34,883 nucleotides of DNA from CAZVLQ01 sp964628185 (GCA_964628185.1 CAZVLQ010000021.1:1-34883), one strand, 5' to 3'; counted from the first letter of the stretch, positions 1-9,003 are shown. Notes: generated from the sequence alone by a model not told the origin. Numbers and translations are program-made.

Positions 1-2669
1 GCAAATAGATTATCCCTGTTTTCAGCCTCCCAACGAACTAAGGGGCTTGTGTAACAGCCTATTGATTGAACATTGGCCTTTTGGCGGCACAAAATAATGG
101 AATTTCGTGTTCTAACTTCATTGCCAAAAAGCGCACTTGGTATTCGGTCAAAATGAGAGCACCACAATAAACCTAGTTGATTAAATAGGAATTCTCGAAG
201 GCGTGCAAAGGGCTTTTTTGTAGAGAAGGCTATGGACAGTGGAAGAATTAAGCCCATGCCACTTTTCACATCGAGCAACTCTATGCTGCGTTCGATTACC
301 AATGTATAGATATCCTCATCCCTACTCCAGCGATCTAAAGCACTTACAAATGAGCTACGTAAAAGTTGTCTGGATAGGTTCTTAGGTATGTTTGCATACG
401 GTGGGTTGCCGATAATTACATCAAAGCCGCCAATCTTCATGATGCCGTAAAAGTCCACGCACCAATGGAAAGGTTGATGGCTTGCCTTCCATGCTTGATA
501 TTTTCCTTCATGGGTTAGCTCAGATGCTTGTATGCCATACTCGTTGGCGAGCAAACGGTTTAGCTTTTCTTCCAACGTATCAAGTTTGTGGCGCAGAGCT
601 AGTTTATCAGCGGCAGTCACTTTTCCACCAAGTTCCGATTGTTGTAGCCGGAATTGTCGAAAGGCTCGGTCCGCAATCTCTGCTTCTTCCTCAATCGCAC
701 GCAAGGCCTCCTGATCCTCTCCAAACATCAGGCGGCCCTGGCCCTGTGCTGTGTTCTGCATGGCCTTTCTGACATCTTTTAAATTTGCAAACCCCACCAG
801 TGTATTACCGGAACGGATGTTGAAATCAATGTCCGGCAGCGGCTCCAACCCCATGTTCGGCCTTTGCTCATCCCTCTCGGTCAATGAGGCGAGTTTGAGG
901 AACAGGCGCAGCTTGGCGATCTCGGTCGCCTCCTCCATGATGTCCACGCCGTAGAGGTTGTTCAGGATGATGGACTTGTAGATGAAGTAGCGGCGGTTCG
1001 GATGCTTTTCCATCTCCGCCTGAACCTTTCTGAAATCACTGAATTTCTCCGGCCTGTTCTTTTCGGTGGAGCGCTCCAAATCCTCAAGAAATCCCTGCAT
1101 ACGCTCCAGGCAGGTTTCGTACAGCGGTTCCAGAATATTCAACGCGGCGAAGAGGAACGCACCGGAGCCGCAGGTGGGATCGAGTACCGTGACCTTGTTG
1201 ATCGACTTCCAGAAGGCGCGCAAGAGTTCCGGTCCTTCGCAATTGGCTATCACATCCTCGGCAAACTGGCGCATGTCCAGATTCAGCGTGATGAAATCGT
1301 TGATGCTTGTGACTTCTCCCTGTGCCAGCTTGCCACGCACTTCTTCATATCGCTTGCGGCGCGCTACCACTTCCCTCCATATCTCGGTGGGTAGCGCATA
1401 TTCAGGAGGCGCAGGTGTGTTCCAGTCACCGCGTTTGGACACATCATGCAGCCCCACCGCAATGTTCTCTGGCAGTTCATGCTCCGCGCCGTGCCTGACC
1501 GCATCGAAGATGTAGCGGTCCGGGTCTTCTTTGAGCAACCGCCACATGTGGCTTTCCGGCCGGAAGGCAATCGGGCAGGTCTTTCTCGCGGCATCGAACA
1601 GAAACGGAACGAGGGTGGAACGGGAGATATACTCGGTGATGTCCTCTTTAGTGTAGTAAGCCCCCATCTGCTTCTGGTTGATGTATTTCTCGAAGATATA
1701 GCCCAGCACGTCTGGATTGATCTCGCTATCGCTGCGAAGTGGCCGGTCATCCAGGTGCCAGCGATATTGATCGAAGAAGTCGAACACGCGTTCAAAGGCG
1801 TCATCGCCGATGTCAATGCCAGAATGGTTCTCCTCGATCGGATGGCTGGCGAATAGACCGCCGTTCAGATACGGCACCTTGCCGATCAGCGCCTCCAGTG
1901 CGGCATCATGCTGGTCATCACCCAGACCTTCGTGGAACAGACGCAGCAGGAAATAGCGATAGAAGGAATAGAATTTGTCGCCGCCGTGTTGCTTTCTGAC
2001 GGTCTGCATCCGGTTACGCAGATAATCCGTATCGCCGTCAAGATAGCCCTTTTTCTGAATGAAATAGCAGAACATCAGGCGGTTCAGCATCACCGAGGCG
2101 TACCACTCTTTGTCTCCCTGCTCAGTGATGCCATTGATGAAGCCGAGGAATGCCTTGTGCTCATCCTGAAAGCGCTTGTAGAAGGCCTTGGTGACGCGCT
2201 CCACGTCGAAGGCACGGCGGGTACGGGCTGTAACCGCCGTGGTCGTGGTCTCCTCTTCTTCCTCGAACGGGACATAGAGCGCTTCAAGCCGCTGCACCAT
2301 GGCTTCGCCGGACTGGCCCTTCTGAAATTCATGTTCCCGGCAGGCCAGCGGCTTGCCTGACTCCCGGCGCACCCATTGCCATTTCTGGATGGTCTGCTCG
2401 GGATCGGTATAGATGATCAGATGCTCGCGAATCTGTTTGGTGAGTTGATGCTCGATCTTGCGGCGGGTGGCATTGTCCGGGATTTCCCGGCACAGGAAGA
2501 CGCCGACGCCGCGCTTCTCGGCTATACGCTCAAGCGAATAACTTTCTTCGTTGACTTCAATGGAGATGGGGCTGCCATGATAATGATCCCAGCCCAGTTC
2601 CTCGATGAACAGCCCCTTGAAATCAAAGCCTTGCAATCGCCGCCGGACCGACTCCCGATTAAAGGCCAT
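1..2669 (-). CDS. Eco57I/PglX-type N6-adenine DNA methyltransferase, 3' end outside window
   Basis: The frame stays open from the ATG at 2669 to the window edge: 889 residues with no stop, so the C terminus is missing. It should methylate adenine in DNA using S-adenosylmethionine. Seen directly: a GAYYT motif at residues 336-340, the SAM-binding motif DPTCGSGAF at 497-505, and the catalytic NPPY at 755-758. This order and spacing is typical of large Eco57I/PglX/DrmMI-like methylases, in which target recognition lies C-terminal to NPPY. The start overlaps the helicase stop as TAATG, which indicates translational coupling. Bases 1-540 (the distal coding part) are about 43% GC by hand count against about 56% in sampled lines between 841 and 1440, suggesting a replaced recognition domain. 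Alternatives are a type IIG-like enzyme or a BREX PglX. The methylase assignment is firm; the system type is inferred. Confidence 0.9.
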   Translation of the reverse strand, partial: MAFNRESVRRRLQGFDFKGLFIEELGWDHYHGSPISIEVNEESYSLERIAEKRGVGVFLCREIPDNATRRKIEHQLTKQIREHLIIYTDPEQTIQKWQWVRRESGKPLACREHEFQKGQSGEAMVQRLEALYVPFEEEEETTTTAVTARTRRAFDVERVTKAFYKRFQDEHKAFLGFINGITEQGDKEWYASVMLNRLMFCYFIQKKGYLDGDTDYLRNRMQTVRKQHGGDKFYSFYRYFLLRLFHEGLGDDQHDAALEALIGKVPYLNGGLFASHPIEENHSGIDIGDDAFERVFDFFDQYRWHLDDRPLRSDSEINPDVLGYIFEKYINQKQMGAYYTKEDITEYISRSTLVPFLFDAARKTCPIAFRPESHMWRLLKEDPDRYIFDAVRHGAEHELPENIAVGLHDVSKRGDWNTPAPPEYALPTEIWREVVARRKRYEEVRGKLAQGEVTSINDFITLNLDMRQFAEDVIANCEGPELLRAFWKSINKVTVLDPTCGSGAFLFAALNILEPLYETCLERMQGFLEDLERSTEKNRPEKFSDFRKVQAEMEKHPNRRYFIYKSIILNNLYGVDIMEEATEIAKLRLFLKLASLTERDEQRPNMGLEPLPDIDFNIRSGNTLVGFANLKDVRKAMQNTAQGQGRLMFGEDQEALRAIEEEAEIADRAFRQFRLQQSELGGKVTAADKLALRHKLDTLEEKLNRLLANEYGIQASELTHEGKYQAWKASHQPFHWCVDFYGIMKIGGFDVIIGNPPYANIPKNLSRQLLRSSFVSALDRWSRDEDIYTLVIERSIELLDVKSGMGLILPLSIAFSTKKPFARLREFLFNQLGLLWCSHFDRIPSALFGNEVRTRNSIILCRQKANVQSIGCYTSPLVRWEAENRDNLF

Positions 2670-5600
2670 TACTCGCATTCCTCCGTCCGTTCGAACAGTC
2701 CCAGTGAACAAATGATGCGCGGTTCGTGGGAAATTTCTTCCTCGTGGATGATGCACAGCCGGTCATCCTCGCGCAGGTTAATCACAAGCTGGGCCAGATC
2801 AGCATCACTGATGCCGCTCCTTAGCTGCCGGTTCAGGCTGTCCACGGCGTAACGCTTGAGCGGATAGCGGTACACATCCTCGATGGCCTTGCTCAAGGCC
2901 GGCGTGTCGAACAGCGTATCCTTCACTTCTTCGGCATGGCGTTTCAGTCGCTCATAGGTCTTGTAGCGTGCGCCGCTTGGCCTGCCAAGGCCGCCGCCGA
3001 TGAATTTTTCTTCCTCGGCAATAAGACGTACGCCTTGCTCAACAAGCTCATGATGCCTGGCATGACGGGGAATGGCAGGCGTATCCGGTTCGCAGGACGC
3101 CGCTCTTAAGATAGCAAATTGGGATTGGGTGACCGTCTCGCCCTGCTTGTCCACCCATGCCAGCGCATCATGCCCCGCATCGCTTTGCACATAGGCCAGC
3201 ACGCCCTCCGGCCTGTCCTTCTCAGGGATCATGGCGCGGGTGGAATACACCACGTTGGGCAATTCCGGGATAATAGATTTCAGTTTTTCATCCCGCTTCA
3301 CAGCCTGGTTCCAGATTTCGTATGCCTGGGACGCCAAATCCACCTCGCCGTCCGCATCGCCATCGAGAACGCCTGATTTCTCATTGTACAGATTCAGGAT
3401 GCCCTGTTCGCTGGTATCCTCAAAAAAGGTTTCATCCGTACCCACCACCTCGGCATTTTGCTGCAAGCGTTGATGCACGCGGGCGCGCAGGCGGATAATG
3501 CGCTCCACGCCGTCCGCGGGCAGGAAGGTGTAGCAGTGAATGTCTTCCGCCTTCTGGCCTATCCTGTCCACGCGCCCGGCGCGTTGAATCAGGCGGATAA
3601 TGGCCCAGGGAAGATCGTAGTTCACAATCACGGAACAATCCTGAAGATTCTGACCTTCACTCAAGACATCCGTGGCAATCAGAATACGCAATTCCTCATC
3701 CGGGCTGACTTTGTGCCGTTTACCGTTGGAGTCCGGAGAAAAGCGCCAGGCCAGTGCAGTGGGATTGTCACTATCTCCGGTCACCGCCGCAATATGCGTT
3801 AATCCGGCGGCAGTCAGATGCTTTTCGAGATACTGGGCGGTATCGGAGAACTGGGTGAAGACCAGCACCTTGTCTTTAGGATGTTGCTCAGTCAGCAAAT
3901 GAACAAGCTGTTGGAGTTTGGCATCGTGCTCCGCTGCCCAATTTCCGCAACGTGCAAGCACTTCCATCAATGCATCACAATCCTCACCCAACTTATCAGC
4001 CAGATCCGGTTTAAATAGAGAGGATCGAATCCATTTGAACCGGCGTTTGAATTTCCCTGCGTATTGATCATACAACGATGCGGCAGTGCTACGGAATACG
4101 CCTGCATCCGTGATTCGATTTATATGGACGGATTCCTGATCGGACGCATCTTCATCAAAGATATCAACCAGCATGCCGGGGGAATCCGCGTCTGCGTCGG
4201 TAAAACGGGTGTCCAGCATCTCGGCGCTTTGTGTGCCGATGGGCAGCGGTAAATTATTTTCAATGGCATGCAGAAAAATGAAATTGCGCAAAATGTGACG
4301 TTCAATGGACAGAATGAAGGCGTCACCGCCGCTTTCCAGGCGTTTGAACAGATTCGTGCGGCAGAATCCCATCAGGCGCTTGCCGGCACGGGACAGGTTC
4401 TGCAATTGACTGTCTTCATGCTGCGTGGCCGGGGTCTCCGGATCGGGGTGCTCGTAATTTCCAAGGCCATAACGGGGAAGAGCCAGTCCGTTAATGGCAT
4501 CGACAATTTGGGGGGCATACAGCCGCGCATAGGGATCATCAGGATCATGGTCATCGATGGTAAATTTGACCGTGCGGGGAAGACGCTGCGGGAAATAGGA
4601 ACGGCTGCCGTCGGCGAAGGTCAAAAACTTACGGTCGTTGGATGGGTCAGTTTCGGCATAATTATCCATAATGAAGGTTCGCGTGCGCCGTACCAGATAG
4701 AGGCGCATCAGTTCGCGCCAGTCATCCGGATACTCGCTTTTTTCAAAGGCGGCTAGTGAGCGCACCGGACACTGGTGACGGCGGGAAAATTCAATTTCTC
4801 CCATTTCTCTCAATAGCTCTTCCGGCCTCATGCCGATGTCCTCGTCTTCCTTGATAAATAACCTCAATTGATTGGCCAGATCAAGATAGGTTTTATTGTA
4901 GGGCGTGGCGGAAAGCAAAATGCACTTGCTGTCATTCTTTTCGATATATTCATGGATAACCCGGTAACGCACGCCATCCCGATTGCGCAGATTGTGGCTT
5001 TCATCAATCAGCACGAGACGGTAACGGCGCAGTTCCGGCAATTCCCGGTCCACGCGGCTGATTGAAACCACCTTGGGATGAAGCCTGTAGCGGGCCGCGT
5101 AGTCCTCCCACATCCCAACCAGATTCTTGGGGCAGATAATCAGCGTTTCAAGGCCATGATCATCTTCAAAGATGCGCGCCAAAGCAGTTGCCATCAGGGT
5201 CTTGCCGAGGCCCACCACGTCGCCAATGATTACGCCACCACGTTTGTTCAGATGATGGGCCGCCACCTTGACGGCGGCCTTCTGGAAATCAAACAGGGTA
5301 TCCTCAAATTCGCGGGGAAGTCGGAATTCAGTCAGGCCAGCTCTGGCCTCCTGAGACAGGTGATAGGCCATCTTGAGATAGATGTAATACGGCGGCAGTT
5401 CTTCATCTCTCGCCCAGCTTTCGTCGATGATATCGGCCAACTCTTCTGAAATATCCAGGCACCAGCGATCCTGCCAGCGATCCTGAAACCACCGTTGTAA
5501 TTTGTCGCATGCATCATGATCCAGTACGTCCACGTTCAGTTCGCCCTGCTTGCTTAAGCCCGCGAATGTGAGGTTGCTGCTACCGAGAAAGCCAGTGATG

Positions 5601-6058
5601 GGATTGTTTGGGTCTTCACGATAAAGGAGGTAAAGCTTGGCGTGGAGGGTGTGCCGCAGGTAAAGCTTGGTGACCAGTTTTCCTGATCGGAGCTGACGGC
5701 TTAATCGGCGAAGGGCTTTTTCATCCTTGTCGGTTGGAGCGCCAAACATCAACTGATCACGAAACTCTTCCGCCATTCGTTTCTTGATTTTCAAAGCAGA
5801 TGACTGATCCATGCCTTCATCAGTCCGGATCAGGCGATAGGCTTTCTTAAGCTCATCCTGAGGGAGGCTTTGCATGCCAACGAGTAACCGGCAGCAGGCG
5901 TGCTCACCGCCAGGCCATGGCTCAATGAGTAAATCCAGATGCTGCCAGCCGCGCAGATTGAAGTAGCCGACGCAGAAGTCGGCGCGGTGCGACAGCGCCA
6001 GCGTATCCTTGAGTGCTGGCAGCATTTGCAGTTCGATGTTGTCAAAGATGCGCGGCAC
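2669..6058 (-). CDS. PLD-nuclease/SNF2 helicase fusion, restriction-like DNA translocase
   Basis: A 1129-aa protein starting at GTG 6058 behind a strong GGAGG seven bases upstream. Residues 1-200 form a phospholipase-D-like domain with HAK at 139-141 followed by GSSN at 159-162, the HxK...GSxN arrangement of PLD nucleases. An SNF2/superfamily 2 helicase follows: Walker A with GLGKT at 283-287, DESH at 352-355, SATP at 383-386, and motif VI QRAGRVDRIGQ at 825-835. The C-terminal 290 residues are of unknown role. Known families: SNF2 proteins translocate on duplex DNA, and PLD domains cut DNA in BfiI and occur as DrmC in DISARM. With the coupled methyltransferase downstream, I infer the restriction and translocation subunit of a two-gene modification-dependent defence system. 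Only one HKD-like motif is seen, so cutting may require a dimer. drmA and drmB are absent from the window, so DISARM is not established. Confidence 0.88.
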   Translation of the reverse strand: MPRIFDNIELQMLPALKDTLALSHRADFCVGYFNLRGWQHLDLLIEPWPGGEHACCRLLVGMQSLPQDELKKAYRLIRTDEGMDQSSALKIKKRMAEEFRDQLMFGAPTDKDEKALRRLSRQLRSGKLVTKLYLRHTLHAKLYLLYREDPNNPITGFLGSSNLTFAGLSKQGELNVDVLDHDACDKLQRWFQDRWQDRWCLDISEELADIIDESWARDEELPPYYIYLKMAYHLSQEARAGLTEFRLPREFEDTLFDFQKAAVKVAAHHLNKRGGVIIGDVVGLGKTLMATALARIFEDDHGLETLIICPKNLVGMWEDYAARYRLHPKVVSISRVDRELPELRRYRLVLIDESHNLRNRDGVRYRVIHEYIEKNDSKCILLSATPYNKTYLDLANQLRLFIKEDEDIGMRPEELLREMGEIEFSRRHQCPVRSLAAFEKSEYPDDWRELMRLYLVRRTRTFIMDNYAETDPSNDRKFLTFADGSRSYFPQRLPRTVKFTIDDHDPDDPYARLYAPQIVDAINGLALPRYGLGNYEHPDPETPATQHEDSQLQNLSRAGKRLMGFCRTNLFKRLESGGDAFILSIERHILRNFIFLHAIENNLPLPIGTQSAEMLDTRFTDADADSPGMLVDIFDEDASDQESVHINRITDAGVFRSTAASLYDQYAGKFKRRFKWIRSSLFKPDLADKLGEDCDALMEVLARCGNWAAEHDAKLQQLVHLLTEQHPKDKVLVFTQFSDTAQYLEKHLTAAGLTHIAAVTGDSDNPTALAWRFSPDSNGKRHKVSPDEELRILIATDVLSEGQNLQDCSVIVNYDLPWAIIRLIQRAGRVDRIGQKAEDIHCYTFLPADGVERIIRLRARVHQRLQQNAEVVGTDETFFEDTSEQGILNLYNEKSGVLDGDADGEVDLASQAYEIWNQAVKRDEKLKSIIPELPNVVYSTRAMIPEKDRPEGVLAYVQSDAGHDALAWVDKQGETVTQSQFAILRAASCEPDTPAIPRHARHHELVEQGVRLIAEEEKFIGGGLGRPSGARYKTYERLKRHAEEVKDTLFDTPALSKAIEDVYRYPLKRYAVDSLNRQLRSGISDADLAQLVINLREDDRLCIIHEEEISHEPRIICSLGLFERTEECE

Positions 6059-6178
6059 TCGTATTCCTCCATCCTTATGAGCAAACCATAGCCAATCAAA
6101 GTCAGCTTATCATGTGGTTTCTTTGTTGAGCTTTTTAATCAGGATGACTGGTGGATGGCGGGAAGGGGGGGTGCGGAT

Positions 6179-7111
6179 TCAGGGAGTGCCGGTGTACAGC
6201 GTGGTATCCGGATGGAAGGCGGCCCAGGCGAACCAGTACAGGATGATGCCGTCCAGTTGCTTGCCGCTGGTTGCATCAACAATCTCCACGATTCCTTCCC
6301 TGTTGCGCACGATCAGCCTGTGATGATTCCATGTTTCCCGGACCGGGCCGGATTTTCTGATGGTGGAAACCGGCCAGGCACGGGCGGCGCCATCCAGTTT
6401 GAGCCCGATGATCCATGTCTTGGGATGAAGGCGCTCATCATGGTGGCGTACGGGGAAATAGAGATCGCGACTTTGTTCATAACCGGCATAGGGGTTGCGG
6501 TTATAATCACGGGAATAGCCCGTCTTGCGGGAAAGCACAGTGGTGTTCGGATGTCGGTTGCGCCAAGCGCCCCAGGTGGTATGCGTCACCGGCAAGGGCT
6601 TGAGTCTTTCACCCATACGCGGTCCCGCTACGGCCTGTAGCAGCAGTTGTGACCACAGTGTTTCTGTTTTTTTGTCGTAAAGAAGGACATCGGACTGGTA
6701 AAGCAGCCCCGAAACGCCGAAGCGGTCCAAGGTGTCAAACACCAGGCCACTACCGCACAGCGGGCAATAGTTGACAACAAAACGCCTGTTCCCAATGTGA
6801 TCGTTGACGATTTCATGCCAGTTGAGAATGCGAACGGGATAGGCGCGTGGATGGGAATCCACAACCACGCCAAGGACCCGGTCATCATCATGAAGCCAGA
6901 CATTTCCCAGCCTCGCGGGTTCTACCCTGGGGTTGGTCAGGGCGGGTATGCCGTCCTTGGGCGGACCGCCGGGGAGGATGTCGTTTTCAGGAACCAGTGA
7001 AGGGCTGAGCGTAAAGCCGCTGAGGAAAAAGAATGTCATTAACAGTATGGTTTCTTGAATTGCCCCACGGGAGGGGTGCAAAAAACCGTGGATATTTGAC
7101 GTACGAAGCAT
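6179..7111 (-). CDS. DUF3179 domain-containing protein
   Basis: A 310-aa protein recognised by the DUF3179 signature NYCPLCGSG at residues 114-122, carrying a CxxC pair (C116, C119), together with the following region of conserved Asp, Ser and Trp residues. The biochemical role of the family is unknown to me. A hydrophobic stretch near residues 21-40 looks like a signal peptide or anchor, suggesting export. If translation begins at the internal ATG (7039, residue 25) this becomes a conventional N-terminal signal. Neither start has a convincing ribosome-binding site. It lies 31 bases downstream of map on the same strand, so the two may be cotranscribed, though no functional link is apparent. 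The helicase of the defence module begins 120 bases further downstream. Confidence 0.8.
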   Translation of the reverse strand: MLRTSNIHGFLHPSRGAIQETILLMTFFFLSGFTLSPSLVPENDILPGGPPKDGIPALTNPRVEPARLGNVWLHDDDRVLGVVVDSHPRAYPVRILNWHEIVNDHIGNRRFVVNYCPLCGSGLVFDTLDRFGVSGLLYQSDVLLYDKKTETLWSQLLLQAVAGPRMGERLKPLPVTHTTWGAWRNRHPNTTVLSRKTGYSRDYNRNPYAGYEQSRDLYFPVRHHDERLHPKTWIIGLKLDGAARAWPVSTIRKSGPVRETWNHHRLIVRNREGIVEIVDATSGKQLDGIILYWFAWAAFHPDTTLYTGTP

Positions 7112-7142
7112 TAACGGATTGGTCGCGAAGGAGCCCTGCCCC

Positions 7143-7907
7143 TTACACCGGTGGCGCCCTGTCCGGAAGTGTGAGAATTTCAGCCGTATTTCCGATCACC
7201 GCAATGGTATGTTCAAACTGGGCGGAGAGCGATCTGTCGCGTGTGACCACGGTCCAGCCGTCTTTTAACACCTTCACTGCCGCCTTGCCAAGATTCACCA
7301 TAGGTTCAATGGTGAAGACCATACCCGGTTTCAGTTGCAGGCCCGTCCCGGGCCTTCCGTAATGCAGCACCTGCGGGTCCTCATGAAAGCTGCGACCAAT
7401 GCCATGACCGCAATACTCCCGCACCACCGAACATTTCTGCGATTCCACATAGGTCTGAATGGCATGGCCGATATCGCCCAGGGTGGCGCCCGGGCAAGCC
7501 GCGGCGATACCGATTTCCAGGGCCTTGCGTGACACTTCGGTAACTTTTCTCGCCTTGACTGAAGGGGTTCCGACATAAAAAGTTTTGCTGGCGTCACCAT
7601 GCCAACCATTGATAATACTGGTGACATCAATGTTGACGATATCGCCGTTTCTCAGTTTTTTTTCACCCGGGATGCCGTGGCAGACCACGTGATTGACGGA
7701 AGTACAGACTGATTTCGGGAAGCCATGATAGTTCAGCGGGGCCGGGATGGCGCCGGCCCTGATGGTAAATTCGTGGACAAGATCATTGATATCATCAGTG
7801 GTAATTCCGGGGTGAATGTGCGCCTCGATCATAACCAGTGTATCGGCGGCGTGCCGGCAGGCGGGGCGCATCTGTTCGATCTCTTCGGGGGTTTTGATAT
7901 GAACCAT
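7143..7907 (-). CDS. map: Type I methionine aminopeptidase
   Basis: Removes the initiator methionine from nascent proteins when the second residue is small. The 254-aa frame from ATG 7907 has all the expected residues: H77, the metal ligands D94 and D105, H168 in CGHGIG, E201 in IEPMV and E232 in FEHT. I chose the start at MVHIKTPEEIEQM, which aligns with E. coli Map (264 aa); a 16-codon upstream extension (to 7955) is open but would run into the divergent aat gene. No N-terminal zinc-finger extension is present, so this is the short bacterial class Ia form. No clear Shine-Dalgarno is visible. The start codons of map and aat face away from each other within about 25 bases. Confidence 0.96.
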   Translation of the reverse strand: MVHIKTPEEIEQMRPACRHAADTLVMIEAHIHPGITTDDINDLVHEFTIRAGAIPAPLNYHGFPKSVCTSVNHVVCHGIPGEKKLRNGDIVNIDVTSIINGWHGDASKTFYVGTPSVKARKVTEVSRKALEIGIAAACPGATLGDIGHAIQTYVESQKCSVVREYCGHGIGRSFHEDPQVLHYGRPGTGLQLKPGMVFTIEPMVNLGKAAVKVLKDGWTVVTRDRSLSAQFEHTIAVIGNTAEILTLPDRAPPV

Positions 7908-7932
7908 GGTCTGAATGCTTGATATGAAGGCA

Positions 7933-8580
7933 ATGTATTGCAACCCTTTATCCATGCCTGAGTTTCCCGATCCCGAGTCAGCCCGTTCCGACGGACTGCT
8001 TGCGGCGGACGGCGACCTGGAACCCGAAACGCTGCTTGCCGCCTATCGTAAAGGCATTTTTCCGTGGTATGAAACGGGTGGACCAATTCTCTGGTGGAGC
8101 CCGGATCCCCGCATGTTGCTGTTCCCGGAGGAATTCCATTGCTCCCGGAGGCTGGCTCGCAGGCTGCGTCAGCAGCAATTCCGTATCAGCGAAGATGAGG
8201 ATTTTTTCGCTGTTATACGGGCCTGTGCGGATCGTTCGGAGGGTACATGGATCACGCCGGGGATGATCGCCGCATACACGCGCCTGTTTTCACTCGGTTA
8301 TGCCCACTCAGTGGAAGTATGGGAGAAAAATACGCTTGCCGGCGGTTTGTACGGCGTACAACTGGGCAAAGTGTTTTTTGCGGAATCCATGTTTCACCGT
8401 TTTACGGATGCATCCAAGATGGCGCTGGCTCATCTGGTGGAAATGGCCGAAAGGGGAGGCTGGAAGTTTATTGACTGCCAGTTTTACACGAGGCATCTGG
8501 AAACCCTGGGAGCAAGGGAAGTTTCCCGGCGCAACTTCCTCGATCTTCTTTACGGCGCCCTGCGTGCAAGGGGCGTATAA
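7933..8580 (+). CDS. aat: Leucyl/phenylalanyl-tRNA-protein transferase
   Basis: Transfers Leu or Phe from aminoacyl-tRNA to proteins with N-terminal Arg or Lys, creating a type 2 N-degron read by ClpS. Family motifs seen are KGIFPW, the following ILWWSPDPR, a GLYGVQLG-like segment, FAESMFH, and ETLGAREVSRRNF near the end. The start is uncertain: ATGs at 7915, 7924, 7933 and 7954 are in frame. I chose 7933 because it leaves 10 residues before the conserved FP, close to the E. coli arrangement, giving 215 aa. GAAGG lies just upstream but too close to be a good ribosome-binding site. It is divergent from map. The recogniser ClpS and the unfoldase ClpA are encoded near 21 kb, so the leucylation branch of the N-degron pathway looks complete apart from ClpP. 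Confidence 0.95.
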   Translation: MYCNPLSMPEFPDPESARSDGLLAADGDLEPETLLAAYRKGIFPWYETGGPILWWSPDPRMLLFPEEFHCSRRLARRLRQQQFRISEDEDFFAVIRACADRSEGTWITPGMIAAYTRLFSLGYAHSVEVWEKNTLAGGLYGVQLGKVFFAESMFHRFTDASKMALAHLVEMAERGGWKFIDCQFYTRHLETLGAREVSRRNFLDLLYGALRARGV

Positions 8581-8610
8581 CCCGTGTATTGCATGAAGGC
8601 GGACATATTC

Positions 8611-8688
8611 CGGAAGACGGAAGACAGGGGTCAGGTGACAGAAGACACAAATGAACCAGGCAATCTGACCCCTGATCCCTGGATTGCC
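8611..8688. repeat. Palindromic REP/transposase-remnant-like repeat
   Basis: Two overlapping inverted repeats sit 30-110 bases downstream of aat: a 10-bp arm pair at 8625-8634 (CAGGGGTCAG) and 8665-8674, and a 7-bp pair GGCAATC/GATTGCC at 8659-8665 and 8682-8688. A short direct motif GGAAGAC is repeated at 8612-8625. The GGGGTCAG...CTGACCCC pattern resembles repeats I associate with REP-type elements mobilised by Y1 transposases, but no transposase is present and I cannot count copies elsewhere in the genome. It could also serve as a transcription terminator for aat, although no T-run follows. Confidence 0.4.
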
Positions 8689-8725
8689 CGATCAGGTTTC
8701 GCATCCTGGCCGCTCGGACTCGAAC

Positions 8726-8741
8726 CATAGCTACGGCTATG
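8726..8741. repeat. Small perfect hairpin in intergenic region
   Basis: CATAGC and GCTATG form a perfect 6-bp stem around a TACG loop. It lies within the 555-nt gap between aat and the next gene, between the palindromic repeat at 8.6 kb and the degraded glyoxalase-like frame. It may belong to the same repeat family; nothing else supports a function. Confidence 0.3.
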
Positions 8742-8754
8742 CTTTGTCACCCGA

Positions 8755-8868
8755 TCAATCAGCCTGCCATGCCTGATTACAGGCCCAGCGGTGGCCGCCG
8801 GGGTCAGGAAGCGAGAAAGGCGTCCCCGGCGGCCGGTCCGGAATGACTAGCGGTGTTTCCTCCTCCAT
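8755..8868 (-). pseudogene. Remnant of a glyoxalase/VOC-like gene (C-terminal end)
   Basis: A 37-codon minus-strand frame from ATG 8868 to TGA 8755. Its sequence contains PFSLPDPGGHRWA, which resembles the C-terminal signature (DPdGhxW) of vicinal-oxygen-chelate proteins such as glyoxalase or bleomycin-resistance families. Those proteins are usually 110-140 aa, and nothing upstream continues the fold in this frame, so I read it as a decayed 3' fragment. It could instead be a coincidental small frame. Confidence 0.35.
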
Positions 8869-8975
8869 TATGGATCAATTCTTCTCGATGCCGGGATACG
8901 TCTCCAGCCGAGCACTGTAGTTCGTATACGGGTATTTCATATTCTTACAAATTATTTTCACCCTCGTCGGTGTAA

Positions 8976-9003
8976 TGAACATAAAGCCTGTTCAGACTAT
9001 AAG
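8976..9003 (+). promoter_or_regulatory. Possible sigma70 promoter for the 9136 gene
   Basis: TATAAG at 8998-9003 matches five of six bases of the -10 consensus. TGAACA lies 16 bases upstream at 8976-8981 as a weak -35. This would give a leader of about 125 bases before the ATG at 9136. Apart from this, bases 8880-9130 show nothing I can assign. Confidence 0.22.

Noticed and set aside
2669..6058. Assignment of the helicase and methylase pair as a complete DISARM locus
   Set aside because: drmA and drmB are not visible and the sequence stops at base 1, so only similarity of parts can be claimed.
8714..8726. Minus-strand sequence GGTTCGAGTCCGA resembling a tRNA T-arm
   Set aside because: No acceptor stem, D-arm or anticodon arm can be drawn around it; the neighbouring hairpin does not fit a tRNA.
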